From: Litoribrevibacter albus
GTDB taxonomy: Bacteria > Pseudomonadota > Gammaproteobacteria > Pseudomonadales > Litoribrevibacteraceae
Reading direction: 5' to 3'
DNA length: 64,000 nt
Assembly (NCBI RefSeq): GCF_030159995.1
Contig: NZ_BSNM01000016.1
Span: 248,001 to 312,000, forward strand
Positions 1-9,316 of this stretch are shown one piece after another. A program made the translations under genes and the position numbers. The notes beneath the pieces are model-generated. The model had not been told where the DNA came from. It worked only from the letters and a program-made list of their open reading frames with translations, and made no database searches. Each line of letters opens with the position of its first letter. Position 1 is the stretch's first letter.

Positions 1-741
1 CGACACGAACTCATCCTGAAACTGGTAGCAGAACATGGCTACATCAGTAACGAAGAGCTTGCCAGTCGCTGCCAGGTTACCCCCCAAACCATTCGCAGAG
101 ATCTCAACGAACTGGCCGACAATCAACAGCTGTCACGCCATCACGGTGGTGCCGGTACCAACACCAGCATTGCCAATGCCGCTTACTCACAGCGTCGAGT
201 GATGCAGCATGAGCAAAAGGCGCGTATCGCACAACGCATCGCACAGCAAGTCCCGAACTTCTCCTCGCTGTTTATTAACATTGGTACCACCACCGAAGAA
301 GTGGCCAAAGCCCTGCTCAATCATACCGGCCTACAGATCATTACCAACAACCTTAATGTCGCCAATATTCTCAGTGCCAAAGAGGATTTTGATGTACTTG
401 TAGCCGGTGGCACTGTACGTAAAGACGGCGGCATCGTTGGTCAAGGCACCGAAGATTTCATAAACCAGTTCAAGGTCGATTTCGGCATCGTTGGCATCAG
501 TGGTATTGATGAAGACGGTTCGTTACTGGATTACGACTACCGCGAAGTTCGAGTCTCGCAAGCCATCATCAAGAATTCCCGGCAAGTGCTTTTAGCCGCC
601 GATCATACCAAGTTTGGCCGCAACGCCACTATTCGCCTGGGCAACATCACGGATGCGCACCAGGTCTACACAGATCAAGCCACACCCACAAAGATCAAAG
701 CACTATTGGATGAACATCAGGTCAATCTGATCATCTGCTGA
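1..741 (+). CDS. glpR: GlpR-like DeoR-family repressor (5' truncated by window)
   Basis: The reading frame is open from base 1 to the stop at 739-741, so the start codon lies before the window. The first about 55 codons form a DeoR-type winged helix-turn-helix ([14 protein letters not shown]), followed by the HHGGAG linker and the DeoR sugar-phosphate sensor domain ([44 protein letters not shown]). This is the usual DeoR architecture; about 246 residues are visible. The gene lies directly upstream of glpD, which carries two operator-like palindromes in its leader, so I infer that it is the glycerol-3-phosphate-responsive repressor GlpR. The family call is secure; the GlpR assignment rests on context and on the operators. 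Confidence 0.9.
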   Translation, partial: RHELILKLVAEHGYISNEELASRCQVTPQTIRRDLNELADNQQLSRHHGGAGTNTSIANAAYSQRRVMQHEQKARIAQRIAQQVPNFSSLFINIGTTTEEVAKALLNHTGLQIITNNLNVANILSAKEDFDVLVAGGTVRKDGGIVGQGTEDFINQFKVDFGIVGISGIDEDGSLLDYDYREVRVSQAIIKNSRQVLLAADHTKFGRNATIRLGNITDAHQVYTDQATPTKIKALLDEHQVNLIIC

Positions 742-842
742 TCAACCTAGAGATCCAACACCGTTTTCTAAATCTGATCTTTATTTCAAATAACCCGATT
801 CTTTCATGAATAAGTTTCGGTTTCGTCAAATTCGTCGCATAA

Positions 843-880
843 ATGTTCGCTTACGAATATTTATGTTTGCTTTCGAATAT
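843..880 (+). promoter_or_regulatory. Tandem GlpR-type operators upstream of glpD
   Basis: Two 18-bp near-palindromes, ATGTTCGCTTACGAATAT (843-860) and ATGTTTGCTTTCGAATAT (863-880), start exactly 20 bp apart. Both resemble the E. coli GlpR operator pattern (ATGTTCG, AT-rich centre, CGAACAT). A possible promoter overlaps the second copy: TTGCTT at 867-872 and TATTAT at 890-895 with a 17-bp spacer. Repression of glpD by the neighbouring GlpR is inferred from this arrangement. Confidence 0.7.
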
Positions 881-934
881 AAATTTGATTATTATCATCA
901 AAAAACAACACATACGAACATAAAGAACCTTCTT

Positions 935-2452
935 ATGAACACTCAAACCTTCGATTTGGTCATTGTTGGCGGCGGTATTAACGGCGCAGGTATTGCGGCA
1001 GATGCAGCGGGTCGTGGACTCTCTGTGTATCTTTGCGAACAAAAAGACTTTGCCTCTGCAACGTCTTCAGCAAGCAGTAAGTTGATCCACGGGGGTTTGC
1101 GTTATCTGGAACATTACGAATTCCGGTTGGTAAAAGAAGCTCTCAAAGAACGCGAAGTGCTACTGGAGATCGCTCCACATCTAGTAAAACCGATGCGCTT
1201 TATTCTTCCGCACCAACCACACCTTCGCCCAGCCTGGATGATCCGCAGTGGCTTGTTCCTATACGATCACTTGGGTAAACGCGAAAAGTTGCAGGGTTCT
1301 CATAAGGTTAAGTTCCGTGGTGAATCGTCGTTAGACGATAAAATCAAAAAAGGATTTGAATACGCCGATTGCTGGGTGGATGACGCACGACTTGTGATCA
1401 CCAACCTGCTGTCTGCTCAAGAAAACGGTGCGGTTATTCGTAATCACACCAAGTGTATCGATGCCAAACGCGAGGATGGATATTGGCATTGCGTCATGGA
1501 AGACACCCCTTTCGGAGGCGGTGAACGCAAACGTTACACCGTCAAAGCGAAAGCCTTAGTCAACGCTGCAGGCCCTTGGGTCGCCAGCTTCATCAAAGAC
1601 CAGGTGGAAACCAAATCTCCTTACGGCATTCGCTTAATTAAAGGCAGCCACATTGTCGTACCTCGTATTCATAAAGGGGACGAAGCCTTTATTCTTCAAA
1701 ACGAAGATCAACGAATCGTGTTTGTGATTCCCTACCTTGAGAAGTTCTCTCTGATCGGAACCACCGATGTTGAGTACAAGGGCGATCCGGGTAAAGTCGC
1801 TATTTCAGCCGAAGAAGTAGACTACTTGTTGACGGTCACCAACAAGCACTTCAAACATCAGTTAACTCCGGCGGATTTAATCTGGACCTACTCGGGTGTA
1901 CGTCCACTGTGCGACGATGAATCAGACAACCCGTCGGCGATTACCCGTGACTATACGCTTGCCATGACGCAACCGGAAAGCGCGCCATTATTGTCTGTGT
2001 TTGGCGGGAAAATCACCACATACCGCAAACTCGCAGAAGCCGCGATGACGAAGCTTGGTGATTACTTCCCGGAAATGGGCGAGGCCTGGACGAAACAAAA
2101 AGCCTTGCCTGGGGGCGACTTCCCTCACGGTAAAGCACAGTTCAAGCTAATGCTGGAAGAGCGTTATCCATGGCTTCGTCAGGATACCATCAACCGTTAT
2201 TCAGACGCGTATGGCACGCTGTGCATGAAGTTTCTGGACACCGTACGTTCCCCTGAAGACATGGGCACGCACTTTGGTAACGGATTGTACTCCTGTGAAG
2301 TTGATTATCTGGTGAGAAATGAGTGGGTTATTTCTGCAGAAGATCTACTGTGGCGTCGAACCAAACTAGGACTGTTCCTGGATCATCAGCAACAGAATCA
2401 TTTGAATTACTATCTAGAGAAACATTACAACATTGCACCGAAATTCCAGTAA
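935..2452 (+). CDS. glpD: Aerobic glycerol-3-phosphate dehydrogenase
   Basis: This flavoprotein oxidises sn-glycerol-3-phosphate to dihydroxyacetone phosphate at the inner membrane and passes electrons to quinone. From the ATG at 935 the product is 505 residues, close to the E. coli enzyme. The N-terminus is a Rossmann FAD motif (VIVGGGINGAGIA), followed by SSASSKLIHGGLRYLE, GPWV, the RLIKGSHIVVPR segment, SLIGTTDVEY and GGKITTYRKLAE, all typical of GlpD. The frame is open further upstream to 806, but that extension would translate the operator region and is not part of the conserved fold. A hairpin terminator follows about 110 bp after the stop. Confidence 0.95.
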   Translation: MNTQTFDLVIVGGGINGAGIAADAAGRGLSVYLCEQKDFASATSSASSKLIHGGLRYLEHYEFRLVKEALKEREVLLEIAPHLVKPMRFILPHQPHLRPAWMIRSGLFLYDHLGKREKLQGSHKVKFRGESSLDDKIKKGFEYADCWVDDARLVITNLLSAQENGAVIRNHTKCIDAKREDGYWHCVMEDTPFGGGERKRYTVKAKALVNAAGPWVASFIKDQVETKSPYGIRLIKGSHIVVPRIHKGDEAFILQNEDQRIVFVIPYLEKFSLIGTTDVEYKGDPGKVAISAEEVDYLLTVTNKHFKHQLTPADLIWTYSGVRPLCDDESDNPSAITRDYTLAMTQPESAPLLSVFGGKITTYRKLAEAAMTKLGDYFPEMGEAWTKQKALPGGDFPHGKAQFKLMLEERYPWLRQDTINRYSDAYGTLCMKFLDTVRSPEDMGTHFGNGLYSCEVDYLVRNEWVISAEDLLWRRTKLGLFLDHQQQNHLNYYLEKHYNIAPKFQ

Positions 2453-2560
2453 TGAATCTCTGATGACACAACGCACATTCTGCCCAGTGACACTGGGTCA
2501 GAACCTAAAAAGAACAGTTACCACAGGTCATTAGACCAAACACCCAGTTTTCCCTTTTTA

Positions 2561-2600
2561 GACTGCTCAGGTTCCCCGGCCGAGCGGTCTTTCTTTTTTC
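2561..2600 (+). terminator. Rho-independent terminator after glpD
   Basis: The stem GACTGCTC (2561-2568) pairs with GAGCGGTC (2582-2589) with one T-G wobble and is followed by TTTCTTTTTTC. The T-run is on the plus strand, so it serves glpD. Confidence 0.75.
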
Positions 2601-2635
2601 TATGCTTTGGATTAATTCAGCACGAAAAAGAACAA

Positions 2636-3433
2636 TTACTTGCCCTTAAAAACAGGCAAGCGCTTTTCAAGAAAGGCGTTCACTGCTTCGATATGATCTT
2701 CGGTCTGGTGCAAATGCGATTGAACCCGGGCGGACTCATCCAGTAATTCATCTAATGAGGCGGCACGAGCCAAACGCATCAATTTCTTAGTTTCCCGGAC
2801 CGCCTGGGGCGGATTTGAGGCAATCCGCTTAGCCAAAACCAATGCTTCATCCATCAAGTCATCGTGCTCAACCACTTTAGACACCATACCCCACGCCAAC
2901 GCCTGTTCAGCCGAGATCATATCACCGGTAAATGCCATTTCAGCCGCTCGCGCATAGCCAACAACTTTAGGCAAAAACCAGGCACCACCATCACCAGGAA
3001 TTATCCCCAGCTTCACAAAACTTTCGGCGAAACAGGCGCGAGCACTGGCAATACGAATATCCGCCATCATCGCCAAGTCACATCCTGCCCCCACTGCAGC
3101 ACCATTCACTGCCGCAATCACCGGCACATCCAGTGCAAAAATGGCTTTCGGGATTCGTTGAATGCCCTGACGATAATTCTCCGCCAATTCATTCGGGTCC
3201 CCGGCAAACATGCCGGACTTTTCCTTCATGTGCTGAACATTACCACCCGAAGAGAAACCTTTACCTTCCCCCGTCAGAATTAGCACACTCACCGTTGGAT
3301 CTTGATTAATCGACTCACACAGCGACTCAATGGCCTCGATCATCTCGGGTTCTGAAATGGGATTTCTTAGTTCAGGTAGATTTAGACGGGCCGTTACCAC
3401 CCCTCCATCCTGGGAAATAAGCAGACAACTCAT
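2636..3433 (-). CDS. Enoyl-CoA hydratase/isomerase family protein (crotonase fold)
   Basis: The 265-residue product has the crotonase signature: GKGFSSGGNV for the first oxyanion-hole strand, VIAAVNGAAVGAGCDLAMM for the second, and KLGIIPGDGGAWFLP after it. It probably acts on an acyl-CoA, for example in beta-oxidation. Aligned by eye with rat mitochondrial enoyl-CoA hydratase, the two catalytic glutamates (Glu144 and Glu164) fall on Ala (DIRIASARACF) and Phe (AESFVKLG). An Asp is present in PGDGGAW, a position used catalytically by some crotonases. Hydratase activity is therefore not assured; isomerase or another reaction is possible. The gene stands alone, convergent with glpD. The substrate cannot be read from the sequence. 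Confidence 0.85.
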   Translation of the reverse strand: MSCLLISQDGGVVTARLNLPELRNPISEPEMIEAIESLCESINQDPTVSVLILTGEGKGFSSGGNVQHMKEKSGMFAGDPNELAENYRQGIQRIPKAIFALDVPVIAAVNGAAVGAGCDLAMMADIRIASARACFAESFVKLGIIPGDGGAWFLPKVVGYARAAEMAFTGDMISAEQALAWGMVSKVVEHDDLMDEALVLAKRIASNPPQAVRETKKLMRLARAASLDELLDESARVQSHLHQTEDHIEAVNAFLEKRLPVFKGK

Positions 3434-3513
3434 AGCGATGACATTCCTCTATTAAACTCAACACACAGTGTGGACGACTACCGAGGGAACCGGGAACCAA
3501 CAGGAACACGTTG

Positions 3514-3539
3514 AGCACTTGGAAACGCATTCAAGTGCT
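3514..3539. promoter_or_regulatory. Perfect 8-bp inverted repeat upstream of the crotonase gene
   Basis: AGCACTTG (3514-3521) and CAAGTGCT (3532-3539) flank a 10-nt spacer, about 80 bp upstream of the crotonase start on the minus strand. No T-run follows on either strand, so an operator is more likely than a terminator. The regulator is unknown. Confidence 0.35.
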
Positions 3540-3599
3540 GCGATATTCGCCATGTGTTTAATAGAGTACGTTAGATTAGATGGACGTCAAGGCTGAAGA

Positions 3600-4010
3600 T
3601 TAGCCTGTGATTTGTTGAACCTGAGGATCATCTTGCAGGCATTGTCTTAGCCAGCGTAACGCCTCTTCTTCTTCAGTGAAAATCTGCAATTCCAGACCAG
3701 AATCACCGAGGTATTGTTGAACTAAATGTGCCATCAGAGGAGACTCATTAACAACCGCCAACCAACGACAATTATTCTGCGCACACCAGGTAAACTGTGC
3801 TCCGATACGCTTCATAACTTCAGGCGATGCTGCTTCAAATCGCTGTAAGACTTCCATAATAGCCCAAGGGCGATCCTGGATTTTCACCACTTCCTTGGCA
3901 AACGCCAGCTCATATTCCTGAGCGCCTTCCATGTTGAAGCCACCTTGAGGGCGACAAATAAACAATTGCCCTTCTCGCGTTATATCAGTATGACCGTGCT
4001 GCTTTGCCAT
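3600..4010 (-). CDS. SpoIIAA-like (STAS/SEC14-type) small protein
   Basis: A 136-residue soluble protein without signal peptide or membrane segment. The layout (REGQLFICRPQGGFNMEGAQEYE near the N-terminus, a central RPWAIMEVL strand, and a C-terminal FTEEEEALRWL helix) resembles the SpoIIAA-like/DUF3478 family, whose members end in a similar EEALxWL helix. The function of that family in bacteria is poorly known. The gene is monocistronic and ends 167 bp upstream of the crotonase start. The family call is by pattern only. Confidence 0.65.
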   Translation of the reverse strand: MAKQHGHTDITREGQLFICRPQGGFNMEGAQEYELAFAKEVVKIQDRPWAIMEVLQRFEAASPEVMKRIGAQFTWCAQNNCRWLAVVNESPLMAHLVQQYLGDSGLELQIFTEEEEALRWLRQCLQDDPQVQQITG

Positions 4011-4173
4011 AAAGACCTCTTCAACTACTCCACATCATTTAAGTCAGGTGATAATCACCTACATCCACAAAGGTTATTATTCATACAACTCAAAGAGCGG
4101 GGACTTTAAGCCTTTTCACGATTACGAACAAGTTTTCTTAACGTTTCTTTACAACTCCATGACAGACGGAGAC

Positions 4174-4204
4174 TAAAAAGCCGCACCACTTAGGATGCGG
4201 CTTT
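4174..4204 (-). terminator. Rho-independent terminator of the large lipoprotein gene
   Basis: Read on the minus strand, GCCGCA (4201-4196) pairs with TGCGGC (4185-4180) and is followed by TTTTTAG. It lies just past the stop codon at 4223. Confidence 0.8.
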
Positions 4205-4222
4205 GGACGTCAGATCAGTAAA

Positions 4223-6721
4223 TTACTGAGCTGTGAGAGGAACTTCTGTCACTGTTCCAGCATCAGAAGTAGTCTGACTCGTGCTCAAAGTGCCTGACCA
4301 AATTTCACCCGTGCCATCAGGAATATCAGATCCCTCAAAGTACCAGATGGAATTCGTCGAGAACGCTTTGAACGAAAGAAGACCAGCTTCAGCATCATAA
4401 CCCACAGGCGCATATCGCTCAGTGAAGATCAGATCTTGCTCATTGATCGTCGTATCAATAACGATTTCAATGGTTCCATTTGGAATCCCATCATCCGCTG
4501 TTGAATTAATCGACCAAGTGAATTCAAAGGTCTGATCTGTATCAGTCTCAGTTTCTGCTGGCTCAAAGAATGAACCGGTGCCATCCGCATTAAACGTAAC
4601 TTCATCACCATCGTCGTACCAGGTATTCGCAGTTAATACATCAGCGTCAACACCACTGACGACACCACCACACTCTTCGTCGTTCACAGATGCTTCAAAC
4701 GCTTTCAGAGTGTTAGGCTCGACAGGTGCACCCAGCCCTTCAAATGCATTATCGTCCCATCCAGACTCATAGAAACAATCAACTAAGAATACGTCCTGAT
4801 AAATACTGTCAAACGCATCCACGATGTTGTTTGCTGCAGTCGCATTGAATACCCACTCACCGCCTTCGTCTTCAACGGCACCCGCTTCGACAAAGACACC
4901 AGGGCGAACAAAGCCATCATGCACAGCAAAGATACGAACGGCTTCATCATCGTCCGAATCCATCTCGTCCATCAATTCCTCAGGAATCGGTAGCACAATA
5001 AGGGATTCGTCTGCACCTAAACCGGTAGGTGATGCATAAGACCATTCTGGAGTTGAACCATCTTCAGGAACAAATAACGTGGTATTACCGTCACCGTAAA
5101 TAAAGAACTGCGCGGTACGCACGGTGGTCGTTGCTTGAGTTTCTTCATTGACTTCGGTGGTTTCTACCAACTCAACCAATACGTCATCGACCCAAACAGC
5201 AACCGTAGAATTAAAGATAGTGTCTGAAGTAGAAGGCGTGTCCGTCACAAGCTGAGTTAACGCAGTTGCAGGCCCTTCGGAGTTATTCACCCAAACGGTC
5301 TCACAGTTGCCACCACGGTCAGCCGCTAGCTCATTGGCGTTCCCCCAACAGCTTCCGTCGTCCTCACCTTCGTCATACCACAAGGTATAGTTATCATTAA
5401 CCGCTGCAACACTGATCTTGACGCCCGTCGCACCGGCACCAAAGACAGCGTCAGAGCCAATGAAAGTAGCCAGATCTTCTTCATCCGCATTCGTCTCTAG
5501 GAAGTCTTCAATGTTCTTGCCTTCCAAATCAAGCGCCTGGAGCGTACTTACTTCAAGTTGAAGAGAGTTTACAGCCGAATCCTGTAACAACACGGTTCCT
5601 TCGGTCGTATTGACACTTACCACCTCGATGGAATCAGAACTGTTTACCCAGCCCTCAGCCGTCAGTACCAAATCGTCATCGGCATCATCAGAAGTTGGGT
5701 CAAAACTTTCGCCTTCCGTCCAATCATCTGCGTCAAAATCGTATTCATAGAAGACTTCACCCGTACTCGAAATGGCACCACGCTCCACTTCAAGCTCATC
5801 AAAGTCTTTATTGTAAGGAGAGTTATCCTGACTGAACTCCGTATCCGCCTCAGCCCAGAACCAATTCAATCCACCATTTTGAACCAAACTCGCAATAGTG
5901 GTCGTTGTCGCATTTTGAATATCGTCGATTTGTTCGTTAATGATTTCATCAACGGCATCGTTCAATACAGTTTCAAAGTTAACCGTATTACCCTCTTCAT
6001 CGACAACTTCTTCACCAGATAACAAGTCTGCCAAATCGATGTTTGCATCACTCAGATAATCTTCAAGATTCAATGCTTCTAATTGCTGTTCAACATTACT
6101 GATTAACTGTTCGACAGCAGCTACTTGTCCAGGATCATCAACATCGTAAGCATCAAAACCACCATTGGTTTGAACCGTTTCCAGGAACTGCTGATAAGCG
6201 ACCGTTGATTCAAGATCCACATCAATGTCTGTGGCGGTTGTCGGTGCAAACAAGGCATTTGATGAGGCAAGAGAGTCACCTGCTTCAACAATTAATTCAC
6301 CATCCACATTGACTGCGATTACGCAATTCAGCTGTGGTACACCAGGCGCTTCAATCACGTAATTTCCAGAACCTGCCGGAGATTCTTCTACCTGATCTGC
6401 GGTAAGTTCAAATACTTCCACCGCATTTCCATCAGCATCAACAATCACAACTTTAAAGTTGGTCTCATCGAGACCCGTCGTATCGGCATACGCTTGAGAC
6501 ATCATGGAGACTAATGGATTTGTCCAATCAAAACTGGCCGATGCCAATGTCTGAGGAGCATTGCCTAAGGATACGTTGAAGGTGGTACTTTGACTTGAAG
6601 AACTTGAACTAGAGCTTGATGAATCATCGTCATCATCGAACCAATTACATCCAGTAAGTGCTGCTGATATGGCGACTGCTAAAACACCTTTTTTAAACTT
6701 ATTATCTCGAATCAACTTCAT
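4223..6721 (-). CDS. Large acidic lipoprotein with Asp/Ser linker, unknown function
   Basis: The best start is the ATG at 6721: AGGAGAG sits 6 nt upstream of it, whereas the longer frame (to 6751) has no such site. The 832-residue product begins with a basic n-region, a hydrophobic stretch and a lipobox ALTGC, so Cys25 should be lipidated. Five Asp and ten Ser follow as a flexible spacer. The rest is very acidic with beta-rich, Asn/Thr-rich stretches and a few Cys pairs. Repeated phrases such as W(Y/F)DDGD, VTFNADGTGSFFEP and WSGTL resemble extracellular beta-strand modules, but I recognise no named domain. It is probably surface exposed or outer-membrane anchored. It lies between acetoacetyl-CoA synthetase and a SpoIIAA-like gene, which gives no functional hint. 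Confidence 0.8.
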   Translation of the reverse strand: MKLIRDNKFKKGVLAVAISAALTGCNWFDDDDDSSSSSSSSSSQSTTFNVSLGNAPQTLASASFDWTNPLVSMMSQAYADTTGLDETNFKVVIVDADGNAVEVFELTADQVEESPAGSGNYVIEAPGVPQLNCVIAVNVDGELIVEAGDSLASSNALFAPTTATDIDVDLESTVAYQQFLETVQTNGGFDAYDVDDPGQVAAVEQLISNVEQQLEALNLEDYLSDANIDLADLLSGEEVVDEEGNTVNFETVLNDAVDEIINEQIDDIQNATTTTIASLVQNGGLNWFWAEADTEFSQDNSPYNKDFDELEVERGAISSTGEVFYEYDFDADDWTEGESFDPTSDDADDDLVLTAEGWVNSSDSIEVVSVNTTEGTVLLQDSAVNSLQLEVSTLQALDLEGKNIEDFLETNADEEDLATFIGSDAVFGAGATGVKISVAAVNDNYTLWYDEGEDDGSCWGNANELAADRGGNCETVWVNNSEGPATALTQLVTDTPSTSDTIFNSTVAVWVDDVLVELVETTEVNEETQATTTVRTAQFFIYGDGNTTLFVPEDGSTPEWSYASPTGLGADESLIVLPIPEELMDEMDSDDDEAVRIFAVHDGFVRPGVFVEAGAVEDEGGEWVFNATAANNIVDAFDSIYQDVFLVDCFYESGWDDNAFEGLGAPVEPNTLKAFEASVNDEECGGVVSGVDADVLTANTWYDDGDEVTFNADGTGSFFEPAETETDTDQTFEFTWSINSTADDGIPNGTIEIVIDTTINEQDLIFTERYAPVGYDAEAGLLSFKAFSTNSIWYFEGSDIPDGTGEIWSGTLSTSQTTSDAGTVTEVPLTAQ

Positions 6722-6934
6722 GAATCTCTCCTGAGATCTATCTGTGTCCATAAAGAACGGAACTAACGTTCCAACTTTTTATGCAACTACGACCTTAAGT
6801 TACACATTAAGGTTAGACCAAGATATTTAAGATTCGAGGTAATAAGTTTTACATTTTCATACTTCTCGTAGTCAAAGTGTATCTGATCAGTAATTGTTCG
6901 TATTCGAACCTAATCAGACCACTGAAATTTCGTC

Positions 6935-8944
6935 TTAGCTGTCTAATTCTTTGAGGTTTTTGAAATACGCTAATGCCTCTGGATTCTTCAAAGCATCGGT
7001 ATTTTTTACCGGTTCGTTATGAATCACATTACGCACCGCTAACTCAACGATTTTTCCTGAAATCGTTCGGGGGATATCCGCCACCTGAATAACCTTGGCA
7101 GGCACATGTCGTGGTGTCGTATGCTGACGAATAGTGGTTCGGATTCGCTGAACCAGTTCCTCAGTCAATTGAATGCCTTCTTTTAGCACCACGAAAAGCA
7201 CCACCCGCACATCGTCCTGCCATTGTTGCCCAACTGCGATACTTTCAATGACTTCATCAACCTGTTCAACCTGGCGATAAATTTCCGCCGTGCCAATACG
7301 AACCCCGCCCGGATTAAGCACTGCGTCTGAACGACCATGAATCACCATCCCCGAGTGCGCTTGATGGTCATGACGCACTAACTCGCCGTAATCACCGTGG
7401 GCCCAAATGTTCGGCCAGGAAGCAAAGTAGGCTTTATGAAACTTGGCACCATCAGGATCATTCCAAAAACCAACCGGCATCGATGGGAACACTTTTTCAC
7501 ACACCAATTCGCCTTTTTCGCCAATCACCGCCTGTCCGTCATCGTCATAGATAGACACCGCCATACCCAACCCAAGGCATTGCAGTTCACCCCGCCACAC
7601 AGCCAGGTTTGGATTCCCTAATACGAAGCAGGAAATAATGTCCGTCCCACCAGAAATCGAAGACAGACAGACGTCCGGCTTAATGTCCCGATACACATAG
7701 TCAAAGCTTTCGTGGGCTAACGGCGAACCTGTGGATAAGACCGCTTTCAATGAAGACAAGTCATGGCTTAGACCAGGCTTCACACCGGCCTTTTCCAACG
7801 CGGCAATGTACTTGGCAGACGTACCAAAAATCGACACGGACTCCTGCTCTGCCATATCCCATAAAACCTCAGGGCCAGGATGGAACGGCGAGCCATCAAA
7901 CAACACCAGGGTGGCGCCCGTCATTAAGCTGGACACCAGCCAATTCCACATCATCCAACCACAAGTGGTGTAATAAAAGATGGTATCGCTTGGCGTCACA
8001 TCCGTATGCAACATCAGTTCTTTAGCATGCTGAATCAAAGTGCCTCCGGCACTGTGAATCATGCACTTCGGCACGCCTGTGGTTCCGCTGGAATACATCA
8101 CATACAAAGGATGATCGAAAGGTAATGGTTCAAAGCAAATCTCCGTGGCCTGATCATCTAGAAATTCAGACCAGATAGACACAGCGGAAAACGCACTCTT
8201 AAGATCACCAAGGTCAGCAGCACCCAACCGATCATTGAGATAACCGACTACCACCAGCCGTTCCAGAGAGGGTAAATGCTGAATAATTTCAGATACCTTG
8301 CTTAAGGAATCCAATGTCTTACCACCGTAATAATAACCATCCGTAGTGATCAGAACTTTGGGCTCAATTTGTCCAAAACGATCCAGCACCCCCTGTAAAC
8401 CAAAGTCGGGGGAACAGGATGACCAAACGGCCCCCAAACTGGTCGTTGCTAACATCGCAATAACGGTTTCAGGCACATTCGGCATGAATCCGGCCACCCG
8501 ATCACCAATGCTGACGCCCTGCTTTTTCAGGGCAGACGCGCATTGAGCCACTCGGCCGTATAATTCCTGATAACTGATAGACGTTCGATGACCAGCTTCA
8601 TCCCGAAACACCAAGGCCGCTTTCGAGGTGTCAAACCCCTCAACCTGGCATGCCTTCAACAGGTTCTCTGCAAAGTTCATTTTGAGATCAGGGAACCAAC
8701 GAGCACCCGGCATCCGCTGTGAATCTTCCAACACCACCTGACTCGCAGATAGCGCTGGCGTCAATGACGCAAACTCCCAGACAGAACGCCAGAACTCAGA
8801 AGGCTGATCGACACTCCACTGCCATAAAGATTGATAGTCCTGCTCCGGCTTACCCACCTTCGCCATAAAAGCAGACATCCGAGTCTGTTGAACTCGTTCA
8901 GCAGAGGGTGTCCAAAGAGGTTGATTAGGCTTGGCTTCAGGCAT
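6935..8944 (-). CDS. Acetoacetyl-CoA synthetase (acetoacetate-CoA ligase)
   Basis: This ANL-superfamily enzyme activates acetoacetate with ATP and CoA, feeding ketone bodies from leucine or fatty-acid breakdown into central metabolism. The product is 669 residues, normal for the family. It carries the N-terminal ACAS domain (FWRSVWEFA, GARWFPDLKMNFAENLL), the P-loop-like YSSGTTGVPK motif, FYYTTCGWMMWNWLVS, the SGGTDI segment typical of acetoacetyl-CoA synthetases, and the C-terminal PRTISGKIVE catalytic lysine motif. The gene is divergent from the YbaK-like gene. A palindromic MerR-type site lies about 120 bp upstream. Confidence 0.93.
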   Translation of the reverse strand: MPEAKPNQPLWTPSAERVQQTRMSAFMAKVGKPEQDYQSLWQWSVDQPSEFWRSVWEFASLTPALSASQVVLEDSQRMPGARWFPDLKMNFAENLLKACQVEGFDTSKAALVFRDEAGHRTSISYQELYGRVAQCASALKKQGVSIGDRVAGFMPNVPETVIAMLATTSLGAVWSSCSPDFGLQGVLDRFGQIEPKVLITTDGYYYGGKTLDSLSKVSEIIQHLPSLERLVVVGYLNDRLGAADLGDLKSAFSAVSIWSEFLDDQATEICFEPLPFDHPLYVMYSSGTTGVPKCMIHSAGGTLIQHAKELMLHTDVTPSDTIFYYTTCGWMMWNWLVSSLMTGATLVLFDGSPFHPGPEVLWDMAEQESVSIFGTSAKYIAALEKAGVKPGLSHDLSSLKAVLSTGSPLAHESFDYVYRDIKPDVCLSSISGGTDIISCFVLGNPNLAVWRGELQCLGLGMAVSIYDDDGQAVIGEKGELVCEKVFPSMPVGFWNDPDGAKFHKAYFASWPNIWAHGDYGELVRHDHQAHSGMVIHGRSDAVLNPGGVRIGTAEIYRQVEQVDEVIESIAVGQQWQDDVRVVLFVVLKEGIQLTEELVQRIRTTIRQHTTPRHVPAKVIQVADIPRTISGKIVELAVRNVIHNEPVKNTDALKNPEALAYFKNLKELDS

Positions 8945-9316
8945 ACATAGTTCCTTCGAGTGTCACGGCACATTACGTCGTCAAACAAACATTTCCAGTC
9001 ACATGCTCAATCATCTAGATCAGTTTAGATGTTCCATCGTTAACCGGATTATAAACAACATTACCTTAACGTAAACGTAAAGCTAATTCCACACTTAACC
9101 CCGCCATAACACCGCCTGTCATCTTTTCCAAAATCCATTTTGCAAAATACTTGGATTCAACCTTAATTAGAGATACTTAGGTACCGAATGTAATCCCAGT
9201 ACCTTGGCTTCTTAGGCATCAAACCAATGTAAGAGGCAGTTCATTTTATAGAGGACGACACACAGAAAGGATCTCTCCGGTTCTGTCTCCTCAAGCCGTA
9301 TTGGAGGATCCGAGTC
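8945..9316. other. Divergent intergenic region, synthetase/YbaK-like
   Basis: This 372-bp region holds the palindrome at 9066-9081 and the leader of the plus-strand gene, which has a GGAGG at 9303-9307. I see no other gene, hairpin with T-run or repeat in it. Confidence 0.6.
9066..9081. promoter_or_regulatory. Candidate LiuR-like (MerR-family) operator
   Basis: TTAACGTAAACGTAAA is an almost perfect palindrome of the form TTwACGTwwACGTwAA. As I recall, MerR-family LiuR regulators of branched-chain amino-acid degradation in Gammaproteobacteria bind sites of this form, and acetoacetyl-CoA synthetase is a known type of target. The link to LiuR is an inference. Confidence 0.45.

Noticed and set aside
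806-934. N-terminal extension of glpD from the ATG at 806
   Set aside because: It would translate the tandem GlpR operators, and conserved GlpD begins at MNTQTF (935).
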